Part shown: positions 9,059-20,408 of the stretch, piece by piece | Position numbering within the stretch: position 1 is the first letter of the stretch | Layout of the letters: each line of letters opens with the position of its first letter | Assembly: GCF_000194945.1 (NCBI RefSeq) | Contig: NZ_GL878507.1 | Location: forward strand, 883,963-947,962 | DNA from: Streptococcus sanguinis SK1 = NCTC 7863 | Lineage (GTDB): Bacteria; Bacillota; Bacilli; Lactobacillales; Streptococcaceae | DNA length: 64,000 nt | Direction of reading: 5' to 3' | Notes under the pieces: model-generated | Told to the model about the DNA's origin: nothing | The model's input: only the letters and a program-made list of their open reading frames with translations | Databases searched by the model: none | Translations under genes and position numbers: made by a program

Positions 9059-9250
9059 ATGAATCCAGTAGATTTATTTAACCAAGTAAAAGAAATGATT
9101 GAAAAGAAAGACTTTGATGGCGCCAAAAAGTTTATCGAAGAAAACAAAGACAAACTCGGTGAATACCTAGAACAAGCTAAAAAATTAGTAGCTGGAAATG
9201 AAATGGCCAGCGGTGCTATTGATAAAGTTAAAGGTTTGTTCGACAACTAA
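9059..9250 (+). CDS. 63-aa hypothetical protein, highly charged helical
   Basis: 63 aa, about 40 percent charged residues (K/E/D), predicted as three amphipathic helices (VDLFNQVKEMIEKKDF, AKKFIEENKDKLGEYLEQAKKLV, ASGAIDKVKGLFDN) with no membrane segment or signal peptide. AAGGAG lies 9 nt upstream and a strong terminator follows within 5 bases of the stop, so it looks like a real expressed gene. I do not recognise a family. Confidence 0.8.
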   Translation: MNPVDLFNQVKEMIEKKDFDGAKKFIEENKDKLGEYLEQAKKLVAGNEMASGAIDKVKGLFDN

Positions 9251-9254
9251 GAAA

Positions 9255-9287
9255 ACAAAAAACGCTTGATTTTTCAAGCGTTTTTTG
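9255..9287. terminator. Bidirectional terminator between the 63-aa gene and mgtE
   Basis: Perfect stem AACGCTTGA-tttt-TCAAGCGTT with an A-run before and a T-run after, so it can serve both converging genes. Confidence 0.9.
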
Positions 9288-9298
9288 TGTATCATTTT

Positions 9299-10639
9299 TT
9301 ATACAATCAATGGTAAGAAAATTTGTGCTAAGCCTAGAAAAGCTAGATAACCTAACACATCTGTTGCCGTGGTAATGAAAATGGTTGAGGCTAGAGCCGG
9401 ATCCTGATGCAGGGTCTTGATAATCAACGGTACAAAGTAACCAAATAGAGCACCACATGCTAGATTGATCATCATAGCCAATACCACAATAACAGACAGA
9501 TAGAAATTTTGATAGAAGACAAACATGACAATCGCTGCAATCAAGCCAGTAAAGAAACCATTAACCAAAGCTAGCACGATTTCTTTGAATACTAAATTCC
9601 GATCTTCTTTCAGATCCAGTTTCCCCAAGGCAATTCCCTGGATAACCAAAGCAAGTGTCTGAGAGGCAGAATTTCCTCCCATTCCCGTAATAATAGGACT
9701 AATCGCTGCTAATGCTACAACTTTTGAAATCGTATCATCAAAAAGTGCTACTGTCGCAGAAGCTAGAAAGGCTGTTACTAGGTTAATCATCAACCAAGGT
9801 AAGCGTTTCTTGAGTGATTCTTTGAAAGGTCCTCCAATTTCTTCACTTTCTTGGACACCACCCATCCGCAAGATATCTTCTTGATACTCTTCTTGCAAAA
9901 CATCGACGATATCGTCAATAGTGATGATTCCTAACAATACCTGCCGATGATTGACGACCGGTACGACAGATAAATTATATTTGGCAGAAAGCTGTGCCAC
10001 TTCCTCTTGGTCAACCTCTGGCGTTACACTCACTATCTGAGTATTCATAAATTCACTGAGTTTCATCTCCGCATCATGAATAAACAAATCACGGATATCA
10101 ATCCAGCCAACTAGCGAATGATGCACATTTCTAATAAATAAGGTATCAATAACTTCCGTATTGGGCGAAATCTCCCTCAATTTATTGAGAGTTGCTGAGA
10201 CGGTCAGATTTTCATTTAAGGTAATGAATTCTGTCGTCATCAGACCACCAGCTGTCTGAGGATCGTAAGCCAACATAGCTTTCAAATTCTCTTGACTGGT
10301 ATTTTTCATCATACTTAAGTATTGCTTACGCAAGTCCACACTCAAGTACCCCAAAATATCTACCACATCATCATCTGGCATAAGATGAAAAAGAGTGCTG
10401 GTACGTTTGAAAGAAATCGATTGGATAATCTTTCGTTGCAACTCTGGCTCGGCTTCTTTTAAAATCTCTACTAATTGATCATCACTAGCCATTTCCGTAA
10501 AGGTTTTGAGGAGATTCCCTTCCTCATCCTCCAAAGCCTCCAAAGAAAGAGCAATATCAATGGGATAGTAATCATCAAATATCTGATTGAAAACTTCACT
10601 ATCCTGTGATAGTAAGACCTGATTTAATAATTCTTCCAT
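9299..10639 (-). CDS. mgtE: Magnesium transporter MgtE
   Basis: 446 aa with the full MgtE layout: N-terminal helical MgtE_N domain (1-125), two CBS domains (about 130-250) and a five-TM channel domain (about 280-446) with the signature MGGNSASQTLALVIQGIALG and the Asp-containing ATDVLGYLAFLGLA near the C-terminus. In characterised members the cytosolic domains close the channel when Mg2+ binds. ATG is preceded by AAGGAGGAG. It is monocistronic. Confidence 0.95.
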   Translation of the reverse strand: MEELLNQVLLSQDSEVFNQIFDDYYPIDIALSLEALEDEEGNLLKTFTEMASDDQLVEILKEAEPELQRKIIQSISFKRTSTLFHLMPDDDVVDILGYLSVDLRKQYLSMMKNTSQENLKAMLAYDPQTAGGLMTTEFITLNENLTVSATLNKLREISPNTEVIDTLFIRNVHHSLVGWIDIRDLFIHDAEMKLSEFMNTQIVSVTPEVDQEEVAQLSAKYNLSVVPVVNHRQVLLGIITIDDIVDVLQEEYQEDILRMGGVQESEEIGGPFKESLKKRLPWLMINLVTAFLASATVALFDDTISKVVALAAISPIITGMGGNSASQTLALVIQGIALGKLDLKEDRNLVFKEIVLALVNGFFTGLIAAIVMFVFYQNFYLSVIVVLAMMINLACGALFGYFVPLIIKTLHQDPALASTIFITTATDVLGYLAFLGLAQIFLPLIV

Positions 10640-10698
10640 TGTACTCCTCCTTCCACTTTGCTAGTATACCATAAAAGACTGATTTTGATACAAGAAAG

Positions 10699-10926
10699 CT
10701 ATAAAATCTTCAGTAAATCGCTCACTTTTTCAAGCATGTAGTCACAAGGAAACGCAGGGATCTCTTGATTATATTTTCCGAAAGAAAAACTGTCATCTTG
10801 TCCTCAATTTTTTCAAGGGAAAGAGCATGACCAGCCCTACACACTACTTCTAAGCAATATTCTCGGAAAAGATGATAAATCACCCTCTCATCAACTAGGG
10901 TGGTTCCTAAATCAAAAAATATCCAT
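10699..10926 (-). pseudogene. Remnant of a HAD-family hydrolase gene
   Basis: Between mgtE and eno the minus strand keeps recognisable HAD pieces in different frames. ATGGAT at 10926 runs quickly into a TGA. The next frame reads IFFDLGTTLVDERVIYHLF, a HAD motif I and its follow-on. A third segment near the end reads FPCDYMLEKVSDLLKIL before a TAG at 10699. Only about 228 bp remain, whereas intact genes need about 570-650 bp, so an internal deletion plus frameshifts is inferred. The motif I resembles that of the intact HAD gene at 18990. Confidence 0.7.
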
Positions 10927-10945
10927 TGTTATATCTTTACACATC

Positions 10946-10971
10946 AAAAAAGCTAGGACTAAGTCCTAGCT
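10946..10971 (-). terminator. Terminator of eno
   Basis: AGCTAGGACT/AAGTCCTAGCT hairpin followed on the minus strand by TTTTTTG, about 20 bases past the enolase stop. Confidence 0.9.
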
Positions 10972-10990
10972 CCTCTTAAAGGTTGTTAGA

Positions 10991-12298
<1,308 letters not shown>

Positions 12299-12334
12299 TT
12301 ACTCTCCTTATTATTTAAAATTATTTACTAGTCT

Positions 12335-12363
12335 ATGATACCTCAAAAACGCTTTTTTTTCAA
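12335..12363 (-). promoter_or_regulatory. Promoter of eno
   Basis: Minus strand TTGAAA (12363-12358), 17-bp spacer, TATCAT (12340-12335), 40 bases before the eno ATG. Confidence 0.7.
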
Positions 12364-12488
12364 GGAAAAAAAGAGAATCTAAGCAAATTTGAGAATTTTT
12401 GCACAAGAAAACGATTCCAAATTTACTATATAAAAGCTTTTCCAGCAAATCAGAACAAATATTCAACCTTTTAGAAATTCTCCTTTTA

Positions 12489-12497
12489 TGGTACAAT
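12489..12497 (+). promoter_or_regulatory. Extended -10 promoter giving a leaderless start
   Basis: TGGTACAAT (12489-12497) ends 6 nt before the ATG at 12504, which places the expected transcription start on or next to the start codon. No Shine-Dalgarno lies in between. Confidence 0.6.
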
Positions 12498-12503
12498 TTT
12501 ATT

Positions 12504-12953
12504 ATGACTGATATTAATAAAGTAATCATGGAAAAAGCTCAGGGCGGAGTCAAGCTCAATCCTGATGAACAGCGTAGATTTTTAGGGACTTTTGAGGAGC
12601 GAGTGCTAGCCTCCTGCTCTATTGAGCAAGCCAACGAGACCCTCATTCGCAGTCATTTCAAGGAAATGCTCAGTAGCATCATGAAAAACTGCCAACCTGT
12701 AATTGTTAAAATTTCTCCGGAAGTCGAGTCTAGCAATCAAATCTTTTATCTAAAAACCTCCAAGGAACTTGGCTGCGAGGCTACTATCGTCTCAAGCGAT
12801 TACCAGTCTTCTCCTTTTGGCCTGATTGTCCATAGCGACCATCTTGTCCAAGTAGATGATAAGGACATGAGCCAACAGTTTGCTAGTCTCCTTCAGCCAG
12901 CAGAAAAACCAGTAAAAGAAAAGCGCTCCCTATGGAAAAAATGGTTTGGATAA
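12504..12953 (+). CDS. YueI family protein (DUF1694)
   Basis: 149 aa from ATG 12504. The N-terminal EKAQGGVKLNPDEQRRFLGTF segment and the rest of the protein match the YueI/DUF1694 family of Firmicutes, whose function is unknown. There is no signal peptide; the C-terminus is basic (KEKRSLWKKWFG). ATG 12504 is preferred over an upstream extension because it keeps the family-typical short N-terminus, but it has no ribosome-binding site and sits at the predicted transcription start. The next gene begins 1 base after the stop. Confidence 0.85.
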   Translation: MTDINKVIMEKAQGGVKLNPDEQRRFLGTFEERVLASCSIEQANETLIRSHFKEMLSSIMKNCQPVIVKISPEVESSNQIFYLKTSKELGCEATIVSSDYQSSPFGLIVHSDHLVQVDDKDMSQQFASLLQPAEKPVKEKRSLWKKWFG

Positions 12954-12954
12954 A

Positions 12955-13293
12955 ATGACAAATTTAGAAAAACTTTTTGCCTTTTTTGAAGCTGAAAACC
13001 AGCGTGATTGGCAAACCTATCAGACCTTTCTTTCTGATCATGTTAGCTGGGAATTAGAGGGTGACACAATCGAAATCATCAAAGGTAAAGCAGACTACTT
13101 GACTAATATTCAAAAAGTCTACCATAAGAACCCCGTCCAATTTTCTTGCACTTATTATCAACTTAGTCCTGACCAGAATCGGATTGTGACCATTTTAGAA
13201 AATGACTTGGGTGACCTGTCTTGTGACATCTTCTTCTTTGAAAAGGGCATGATAGTCAAAGAAATTGAATACCTACTAAAAAAAGCGGACTAA
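12955..13293 (+). CDS. NTF2/SnoaL-like small protein
   Basis: 112 aa from ATG 12955, directly after the YueI stop. A TTG at 12946 is possible but would overlap. Alternating helix and strand pattern (LFAFFEAENQRDWQTYQTFLSDHVSWEL ... VTILENDLGDLSCDIFFFEKGMIVKEIEYL) is typical of the NTF2/SnoaL cone fold, often a binding or isomerase scaffold. The substrate is unknown. Its stop lies inside the shared terminator and overlaps the end of the convergent glycerate kinase gene. Confidence 0.75.
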   Translation: MTNLEKLFAFFEAENQRDWQTYQTFLSDHVSWELEGDTIEIIKGKADYLTNIQKVYHKNPVQFSCTYYQLSPDQNRIVTILENDLGDLSCDIFFFEKGMIVKEIEYLLKKAD

Positions 13294-13305
13294 CCGCTTT
13301 TTTTC
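13276..13305. terminator. Bidirectional terminator between the NTF2-like gene and glxK
   Basis: AAAGCGG-actaa-CCGCTTTTTTT with an A-run on the other side. It overlaps the 3' ends of both converging genes. Confidence 0.85.
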
Positions 13306-14408
13306 ATTTTTAGTACATTGCCAATATTTCTTGCTGTTCGAATCAAATTTCGCTCCGCCTGCTCTAGTATCTTATCTAAACTATCTGCTTGTGCAATAAT
13401 CGGAAAAGCTGCCTGAATATTCTCAACTGGGAAATCCGGTAAATCATCTGCCAGACTACCGCAAATAGCCAGTACAGGGATGCCTTCTGGTGTTCGTCTT
13501 GCGACTCCGACTGGTGCCTTGCCCGCCAAAGACTGACGGTCCAGCCGTCCTTCGCCCACTACGACCAAGTCCGCTTTTTTGACTCTTTCATCAAAATCCA
13601 GTAAATCTAGACAGGTTTCAATACCCGAAACAATTTTTCCTCCAGCAAAAGCAACCAGTCCTGCTGCCATCCCGCCTCCGGCTCCAGCTCCATCCATATC
13701 AATCGCCTGAGGATCGACCAACTGATAGAAAGCAACCATTGCTTGGTCTACTTGAGAAAAGAGTAAGGGAGATAGACCTTTCTGACCTCCGAAAACAGTT
13801 GTCGCACCGCGCTCACCACAAAGAGGATTGTCAACATCCGTCAAAATCTCAATCTCAACTTCTTTCAAGAAAGCAGGAACCTGCTCAGCTGATATTCGAG
13901 CGACCTTTCCCAAAGACGAGCCAATGGGGCGCAGTCTATGGTTATCCGCATCGAAAAATTCATAGCCCAGGCCCGCTGCTAGTCCAATCCCACCGTCGTT
14001 GCTAGCCGAACCCCCAACACCAACTAAAATCTTTCTGACACCGTCTTCAGCCAGGTGCACAATCAATTCTCCCAATCCTTTGGTTTCTATGGCCAAGGGA
14101 TTTCGTTTTTCCTGAGGAATAGAGCCGAGTCCAACCAAATCAGCCATTTCAAAAAGCGCTTGCTGACCATTTCTGGCGTAGGGCATTTTTACTGGCTGGC
14201 CAAAGGGTCCGGTTACGGTGTGGTAAAATTCAGCCCAGCTCAAGGCTGCTGTCAGCGCAGCCATTGTCCCCTCGCCGCCGTCACCAACCGGCAGCAAGTC
14301 AAAGCTGGCATCTGGCAAGGCCTGAGAAAATCCTGTCTGCAGAGCTTGAGCAACCTGAGCAGCTGACAAACTTTCCTTGAATGAATCCGGTGCAATTAGA
14401 ATATGCAT
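13290..14408 (-). CDS. glxK: Glycerate kinase (GlxK/GarK family)
   Basis: 372 aa. ATP-dependent phosphorylation of D-glycerate. Family I features: N-terminal IAPDSFKESLSA, GVGGSASNDGGIGLAAGLG, TDVDNPLCG, the Ala/Gly-rich GAGGGMAAGL, and GEGRLDRQSLAGKAP. ATG follows GGAGAG and lies 9 bases after serB, so the two are probably co-transcribed. That would couple glycerate and serine metabolism, which is inference. Confidence 0.93.
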   Translation of the reverse strand: MHILIAPDSFKESLSAAQVAQALQTGFSQALPDASFDLLPVGDGGEGTMAALTAALSWAEFYHTVTGPFGQPVKMPYARNGQQALFEMADLVGLGSIPQEKRNPLAIETKGLGELIVHLAEDGVRKILVGVGGSASNDGGIGLAAGLGYEFFDADNHRLRPIGSSLGKVARISAEQVPAFLKEVEIEILTDVDNPLCGERGATTVFGGQKGLSPLLFSQVDQAMVAFYQLVDPQAIDMDGAGAGGGMAAGLVAFAGGKIVSGIETCLDLLDFDERVKKADLVVVGEGRLDRQSLAGKAPVGVARRTPEGIPVLAICGSLADDLPDFPVENIQAAFPIIAQADSLDKILEQAERNLIRTARNIGNVLKMKKSG

Positions 14409-14417
14409 GCCTCTCTC

Positions 14418-15065
14418 CTATACTTTTCTATTGTCTAAAAGATCAATGACCCGATAGAGATTACATTCTTGAATCTGATAAGGAGCCTGCTCTCGCACAA
14501 TTGGCTTGGCCATAAAGGCAATTCCTATTCCTGCTGCCTGAATCATAGGCAGATCATTGGCACCATCCCCCATAGCGATTGTTTGATTTAATTCCAACAT
14601 ATTTTCAGCTGCCCATGCTTTTAACATGGCAAGCTTGGTATCCTTAGTGACAATCTCTCCTAAGACTTGTCCTGTCAAAAACCCCTGTTGAATTTCCAAA
14701 CGATTTGCCTTGACATAGTCAATTCCAAGCTGCTCAGCCAGTCTGTCCACCGTCTCATGAAAACCACCTGACACCAAGCCTACTTTATAACCACGTTTAT
14801 GCAGCTCCTTGACCAAGTCCTCGGCTCCTGGCGTGAAGTGGATCCTTTCAGCAATTCGAGCAAAAATATCCTCTGGCAGACCTTTTAAAAGGGCGACCCG
14901 CTCACGTAAGGCAGCTTCAAAGTCCAACTCTCCTCGCATGGCACGCTCGGTAATAGCCGCAACCTGAGCTCCTACACCCGCTTCCTCTCCTAGCAGGTCA
15001 ATCCCTTCTTCCATGATTAAGGTGCTGTCTACATCCATGACTAACAAACCTTTGACTGTTTTCAT
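14418..15065 (-). CDS. serB: Phosphoserine phosphatase SerB
   Basis: 215 aa HAD phosphatase. Motif I MDVDSTLI (D11, D13), motif II SGGFHETVD, motif III/IV around K140 and GDGANDLPMIQAAG. The SerB-type cap lies between motifs I and II (about 17-95). It hydrolyses phosphoserine in the last step of serine synthesis. It lacks the N-terminal ACT domain of some homologues. Transcribed with glxK downstream. Confidence 0.93.
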   Translation of the reverse strand: MKTVKGLLVMDVDSTLIMEEGIDLLGEEAGVGAQVAAITERAMRGELDFEAALRERVALLKGLPEDIFARIAERIHFTPGAEDLVKELHKRGYKVGLVSGGFHETVDRLAEQLGIDYVKANRLEIQQGFLTGQVLGEIVTKDTKLAMLKAWAAENMLELNQTIAMGDGANDLPMIQAAGIGIAFMAKPIVREQAPYQIQECNLYRVIDLLDNRKV

Positions 15066-15189
15066 TGTCCGACCTCATTCTTTCTATTTTTTTGTATTAT
15101 ACAGGAAATTCTATTTCAAAACAAGCTGGGAAAAATTGAAGTCTCAGAATCCTTGTTACTAACTGTTCTCTAGCGTTCTCTTTGTAAAA

Positions 15190-15214
15190 GAAAAAAAGTT
15201 CCCGAAGGAACTTC
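15190..15214 (-). terminator. Terminator of ezrA
   Basis: AAGTTCC-ttcg-GGAACTT stem followed by a 7-base T-run on the minus strand, immediately after the ezrA stop. Confidence 0.9.
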
Positions 15215-15216
15215 TT

Positions 15217-16941
15217 TTAAAAACGAATATTCTCGCGTGTTTTTTCGTAGGATGTCACAAAACGCTCTGTCACGCCTGGCTCGACAAGATCCAAAGCTTT
15301 TGAAATGATTTCCAAGGATTGAGCGTAGTCGTAGTCATGTTCAAAGACATACAAGGACTTGTTGAAAGCTGCTTGTACGTTATCATCAAAGGAACGATAG
15401 CGGTTTGAATACTGCAGCAGCTGCTCAGTCAAGGTAGCATCTTGGACGATACGATAGGTTTCTTCTTCCAATTGCTCCATATCATTTCCTAGAATTTCCA
15501 GCCAACGGTTAACTGATTCGATATTGACTCGTGTAGCTTCCAATTCCTTCACCAACTCTTCAATATTATTGCTGGTTGAAAAGAAAATTTCTAAGAAAGC
15601 GTCTGGAATACCTGGCAAATTGCGTTTTTCCATATATCTCTTAATGGTATGCAATTTGTTAGCATAGATATTGACCTTCTGGCGAGCATTGGCATCATCT
15701 TTTTCAATCTCTGCCAGTGCTTCACCAAGAGAAATCTGCTCATCTTCGATTTCTTTCAAACGCTCTTGGATAGCTTCCAACTCTTCCTGAACCACAGAAT
15801 AAGCTTGCTTGGTTTCAGAAGAATCTTCTACCGCGCTAAGTACCACATCTTCCTGGGCTGAAAGCTCAGCCTGCAACTCCTTGACATGAGAAGTTTCCGT
15901 ATCAGAGAGAAGGAAAGTTTGAGACAAACGTTCTATCTCTTTTTGGAGTTGCTGGTTGTTTTCCTTTGTATGAGCCAGATAGCTAGGCAAGTTCTTAATC
16001 AGCTTCTCCACTACTTTGTGGGCTTCTATTTCTCGGGTAAAAATTTCATAGAGAGCGTTAATCTCTTCTTGCGCCTGCTCATTTTCATACTCAGCATTAT
16101 CCAGCTCTAGGGCTGAAATATTAGCTTCGTTGCGTTTGAGACTTGCATGGAGCTGCTGGAAGCGAGACTCTATATCTGTTTCAATAAAGTGATAACCAGA
16201 TTCCAAGAGCTTACGGTGACCAGATTCTAAGTCTTCCAACTGATCTGGCAGATTCACAGTCAACTCTTCGACAATGGCAGGAACTTTCTCAACGATATGC
16301 GTCAGAGCAAGAATATGATCCTCTGCCTTGTCCAAGATTTCAGCTGCTTCAACCGGGTCACCCGAAGAATTAAGAGTCACAAACTGAGAAAATTCTGACT
16401 GGATATTTTCCAGCTGTTTCTCAATCTCAGCTAGGGCTTGCCCATACGAGTCAGCATTCTCAGCCACCTGAGTTTGCAGTTTTTCAAACAAATCCAAGGC
16501 ATGGAGCACTCGGCCACTGTTCTTAGACTCTTGCTCTTTAAGATCTTCCAAGGCAGCACGAATCATCTTGATATCTTCGTCAATCAAATCAATCTGACTC
16601 TCAATATTGCCGATGGCATGCTTGGCTTTTATGAAACGGAAAGAATTATTGTAACCTTCTGCTTCAAATAGATTATTTTCGATATCAGCAAATGAATTTA
16701 AGGACAAGTCTACCCATTTTTGATTCCATTCACGGAAGGCTACCTGACTCTGTCCAATCAAATGCATATTTTTTACTTCTTCAACTTCATCATTTACAGG
16801 GAGATTATAGAGTGCTTCTTTTCTCTCCTCCAAATTTTGAAGTAAAGCTTCATTTCTCTTTCTCATCAGAACTGCAGTACCATAGCCGACAACCAAAAGC
16901 AGAGCTACCACAGCAACGAGAATAACTAGTCCAATAGACAT
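15217..16941 (-). CDS. ezrA: Septation ring formation regulator EzrA
   Basis: 574 aa from ATG 16941. A TM anchor at about 3-23 (GLVILVAVVALLLVVGYG) is followed by a long cytoplasmic spectrin-like coiled-coil region rich in E/L/Q to the C-terminus. EzrA is an FtsZ-associated membrane protein that governs Z-ring placement and links division to peptidoglycan synthesis. A longer frame exists to 16974, but AAGGAG lies 6 nt upstream of ATG 16941, and the family starts right before the TM. It is downstream of gyrB with its own promoter. Confidence 0.95.
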   Translation of the reverse strand: MSIGLVILVAVVALLLVVGYGTAVLMRKRNEALLQNLEERKEALYNLPVNDEVEEVKNMHLIGQSQVAFREWNQKWVDLSLNSFADIENNLFEAEGYNNSFRFIKAKHAIGNIESQIDLIDEDIKMIRAALEDLKEQESKNSGRVLHALDLFEKLQTQVAENADSYGQALAEIEKQLENIQSEFSQFVTLNSSGDPVEAAEILDKAEDHILALTHIVEKVPAIVEELTVNLPDQLEDLESGHRKLLESGYHFIETDIESRFQQLHASLKRNEANISALELDNAEYENEQAQEEINALYEIFTREIEAHKVVEKLIKNLPSYLAHTKENNQQLQKEIERLSQTFLLSDTETSHVKELQAELSAQEDVVLSAVEDSSETKQAYSVVQEELEAIQERLKEIEDEQISLGEALAEIEKDDANARQKVNIYANKLHTIKRYMEKRNLPGIPDAFLEIFFSTSNNIEELVKELEATRVNIESVNRWLEILGNDMEQLEEETYRIVQDATLTEQLLQYSNRYRSFDDNVQAAFNKSLYVFEHDYDYAQSLEIISKALDLVEPGVTERFVTSYEKTRENIRF

Positions 16942-16982
16942 ATAGAACTCCTTCACATTGTTACTATAAAGCAAACATAATG

Positions 16983-16991
16983 ATTATATCA
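16983..16991 (-). promoter_or_regulatory. Extended -10 promoter of ezrA
   Basis: TGATATAAT on the minus strand, 41 bases before the ezrA ATG, in the gap after gyrB. Confidence 0.65.
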
Positions 16992-17027
16992 TATTTTTGC
17001 CCATAATGGTTGATTTTTCTGATTTTT

Positions 17028-18989
<1,962 letters not shown>

Positions 18990-19556
18990 CTAATCAATAT
19001 CTATAAATTCTTCAAGATGCTGCATATTATCAAAGAGATAGGTATCAAAGCCAGCTGCCTGCCCTGCTTCAATATCCAGTGGACGGTCACCAATGACCAA
19101 GCCAGAGGAAATCTGATACTTGTCTTTTAGATAGAGCATGGAGTCTGGTGAGGGTTTCCTTGGAAAGCCATTCGCCGATGTCACCACTTCTGTAAATGCT
19201 GATGCAATGGCCGTTTTCTCCAAGATTTCCAACACTTGGTTGTCCCGGTGGGAGACCAGAAAGTTCCGACCACCCTTGGCCACAATCTGCCTAAGCAAGT
19301 CTGCCGCTCCGTCAAATAAGACAGGATGAGTCAACTCTTCTGCTTCATTGGCCTTATAAAACTTTAAAAAGTCTTTTTCTTGGGGAGCAAACTGCTGGAC
19401 TGCATAGTCCGTAGACACCTTGAGGGCCTTATAAACTTCGTCGTGACCAGCTTGCAGACCAAACTCTTTCAAGGTTTGAACAAAAGCTGCTGTCGAAGTT
19501 TCATAATTATCCAAGAGTGTTCCACCTAAATCCCAGATGTAATCTTGATAATTCAT
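18990..19556 (-). CDS. HAD-family hydrolase upstream of gyrB
   Basis: 188 aa from ATG 19556. HAD motif I is IWDLGGTLLDN, with nucleophile D9 but Gly rather than Asp at +2; motif II VSHRDN; motif IV VIGDRPLDIEAGQAAG. The all-alpha cap lies between motif I and about residue 85. In many phosphatases the +2 Asp is the general acid, so the exact chemistry is uncertain. A frame to ATG 19565 exists, but that ATG overlaps the -10 TATAAT. From 19556 the mRNA would be leaderless. It is co-transcribed with gyrB, as in other streptococci. Confidence 0.88.
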   Translation of the reverse strand: MNYQDYIWDLGGTLLDNYETSTAAFVQTLKEFGLQAGHDEVYKALKVSTDYAVQQFAPQEKDFLKFYKANEAEELTHPVLFDGAADLLRQIVAKGGRNFLVSHRDNQVLEILEKTAIASAFTEVVTSANGFPRKPSPDSMLYLKDKYQISSGLVIGDRPLDIEAGQAAGFDTYLFDNMQHLEEFIDID

Positions 19557-19563
19557 ACCTTTC

Positions 19564-19572
19564 ATTATACCA
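19564..19572 (-). promoter_or_regulatory. Extended -10 promoter of the HAD-gyrB operon, leaderless layout
   Basis: TGGTATAAT (19572-19564, minus) ends 7 nt before ATG 19556. The expected start of transcription coincides with the start codon. Confidence 0.6.
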
Positions 19573-19752
19573 TAATTTTCATGAAAAAGGGGCTAATATT
19601 TGCCCGAATCCAGCACTTTTCCGACTTTTTCAGCCCTTTTTCTAAACAAAATATCTCAAAAAATCCAAAATTTAAAAAGGATGATGGTTTCGTTCTTCTC
19701 AACAGCTCTAACCCCCTACCAAATAGAGGACGACAAAGGTGCATAAGGGTTC

Positions 19753-19784
19753 AAAAAAGCTGGGACATAGTTTGAGTCCCAGCC
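19753..19784 (-). terminator. Terminator of the DJ-1/PfpI gene
   Basis: GCTGGGAC ... GTCCCAGC hairpin followed by TTTTTTG on the minus strand. The rest of the gap between here and 19573 holds no gene I can support. Confidence 0.85.
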
Positions 19785-19789
19785 TATTT

Positions 19790-20338
19790 TTAGTTTCCAA
19801 ATACATCTGTATAAAGCATGGCATCAGCCAACTGGTCAGCGTCTCCGCCCAGCTGACGAACCAGCTCATAGGCAAAAGCCAAGGCAGTTGATGGACCACG
19901 ACTAGTAATCAACTTCCCATCAACAAGAACTGTTTCTTTACGGTAAGTTCCATTTTCAATATTGTCTCGAGCACCATCATAGCAAGTGAAATACTTACCA
20001 GTCAAGATACCTGCGCGATCAAGAGCAATGGGAGCAGCACAGATGGCAGCGATGAATTTGTCCGCCTGCTGAAATTCCTGCAAAAGCTGCATCAGGCGGT
20101 CATCATCACGAAGATTGGCCGATCCTGGCATCCCACCTGGCAAAATGACCATATCGTAGTCATCCAGTCGCCCCTTCCAGACCTGATCCGCTTGAACAGT
20201 GATGGCGTGAGAGCCAGTCACTGATTCATCAAAACCAATCATATCACAGACAAGACCTGCACGGCGCAAGACATCCACAACCGTCAAGGCCTCGATTTCT
20301 TCAAAGCCGGGAGCTAAGAGTAAAGCTGCTTTTTTCAT
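19790..20338 (-). CDS. DJ-1/PfpI (YajL/ThiJ-like) family protein
   Basis: 182 aa from ATG 20338, with AAAGGA upstream. DJ-1 superfamily fold: LLLAPGFEEIEALTVVDVLRRAG with the conserved Glu, LPGGMPGSANLRDD, and the nucleophile-elbow cysteine in AAICAAPIALDRAGIL, followed by SRGPSTALAFAYELVR. Members act as glyoxalase/deglycase, chaperone or protease-like enzymes; the precise activity cannot be read from sequence. It lies 70 bases downstream of rodA. Confidence 0.9.
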   Translation of the reverse strand: MKKAALLLAPGFEEIEALTVVDVLRRAGLVCDMIGFDESVTGSHAITVQADQVWKGRLDDYDMVILPGGMPGSANLRDDDRLMQLLQEFQQADKFIAAICAAPIALDRAGILTGKYFTCYDGARDNIENGTYRKETVLVDGKLITSRGPSTALAFAYELVRQLGGDADQLADAMLYTDVFGN

Positions 20339-20408
20339 GAAAATATCCTTTCTGATATGAGCCAATCACAAAAAACACATCTGATTTGTGAGTCAAAAAC
20401 TTGCTTTT

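Noticed and set aside
12399..12503. N-terminal extension of the YueI-like protein upstream of 12504
   Set aside because: It would cover the promoter, has no ribosome-binding site and is unlike the family N-terminus.
19545..19775. Plus-strand open frame of 76 codons between the HAD and DJ-1 genes
   Set aside because: No ribosome-binding site, overlaps the leaderless promoter of the HAD gene and the DJ-1 terminator, and the translation has no protein-like pattern.
20340..20408. TCACAAA ... TTTGTGA inverted repeat between rodA and the DJ-1 gene
   Set aside because: Loop and T-run do not make a convincing terminator and no other function is apparent.
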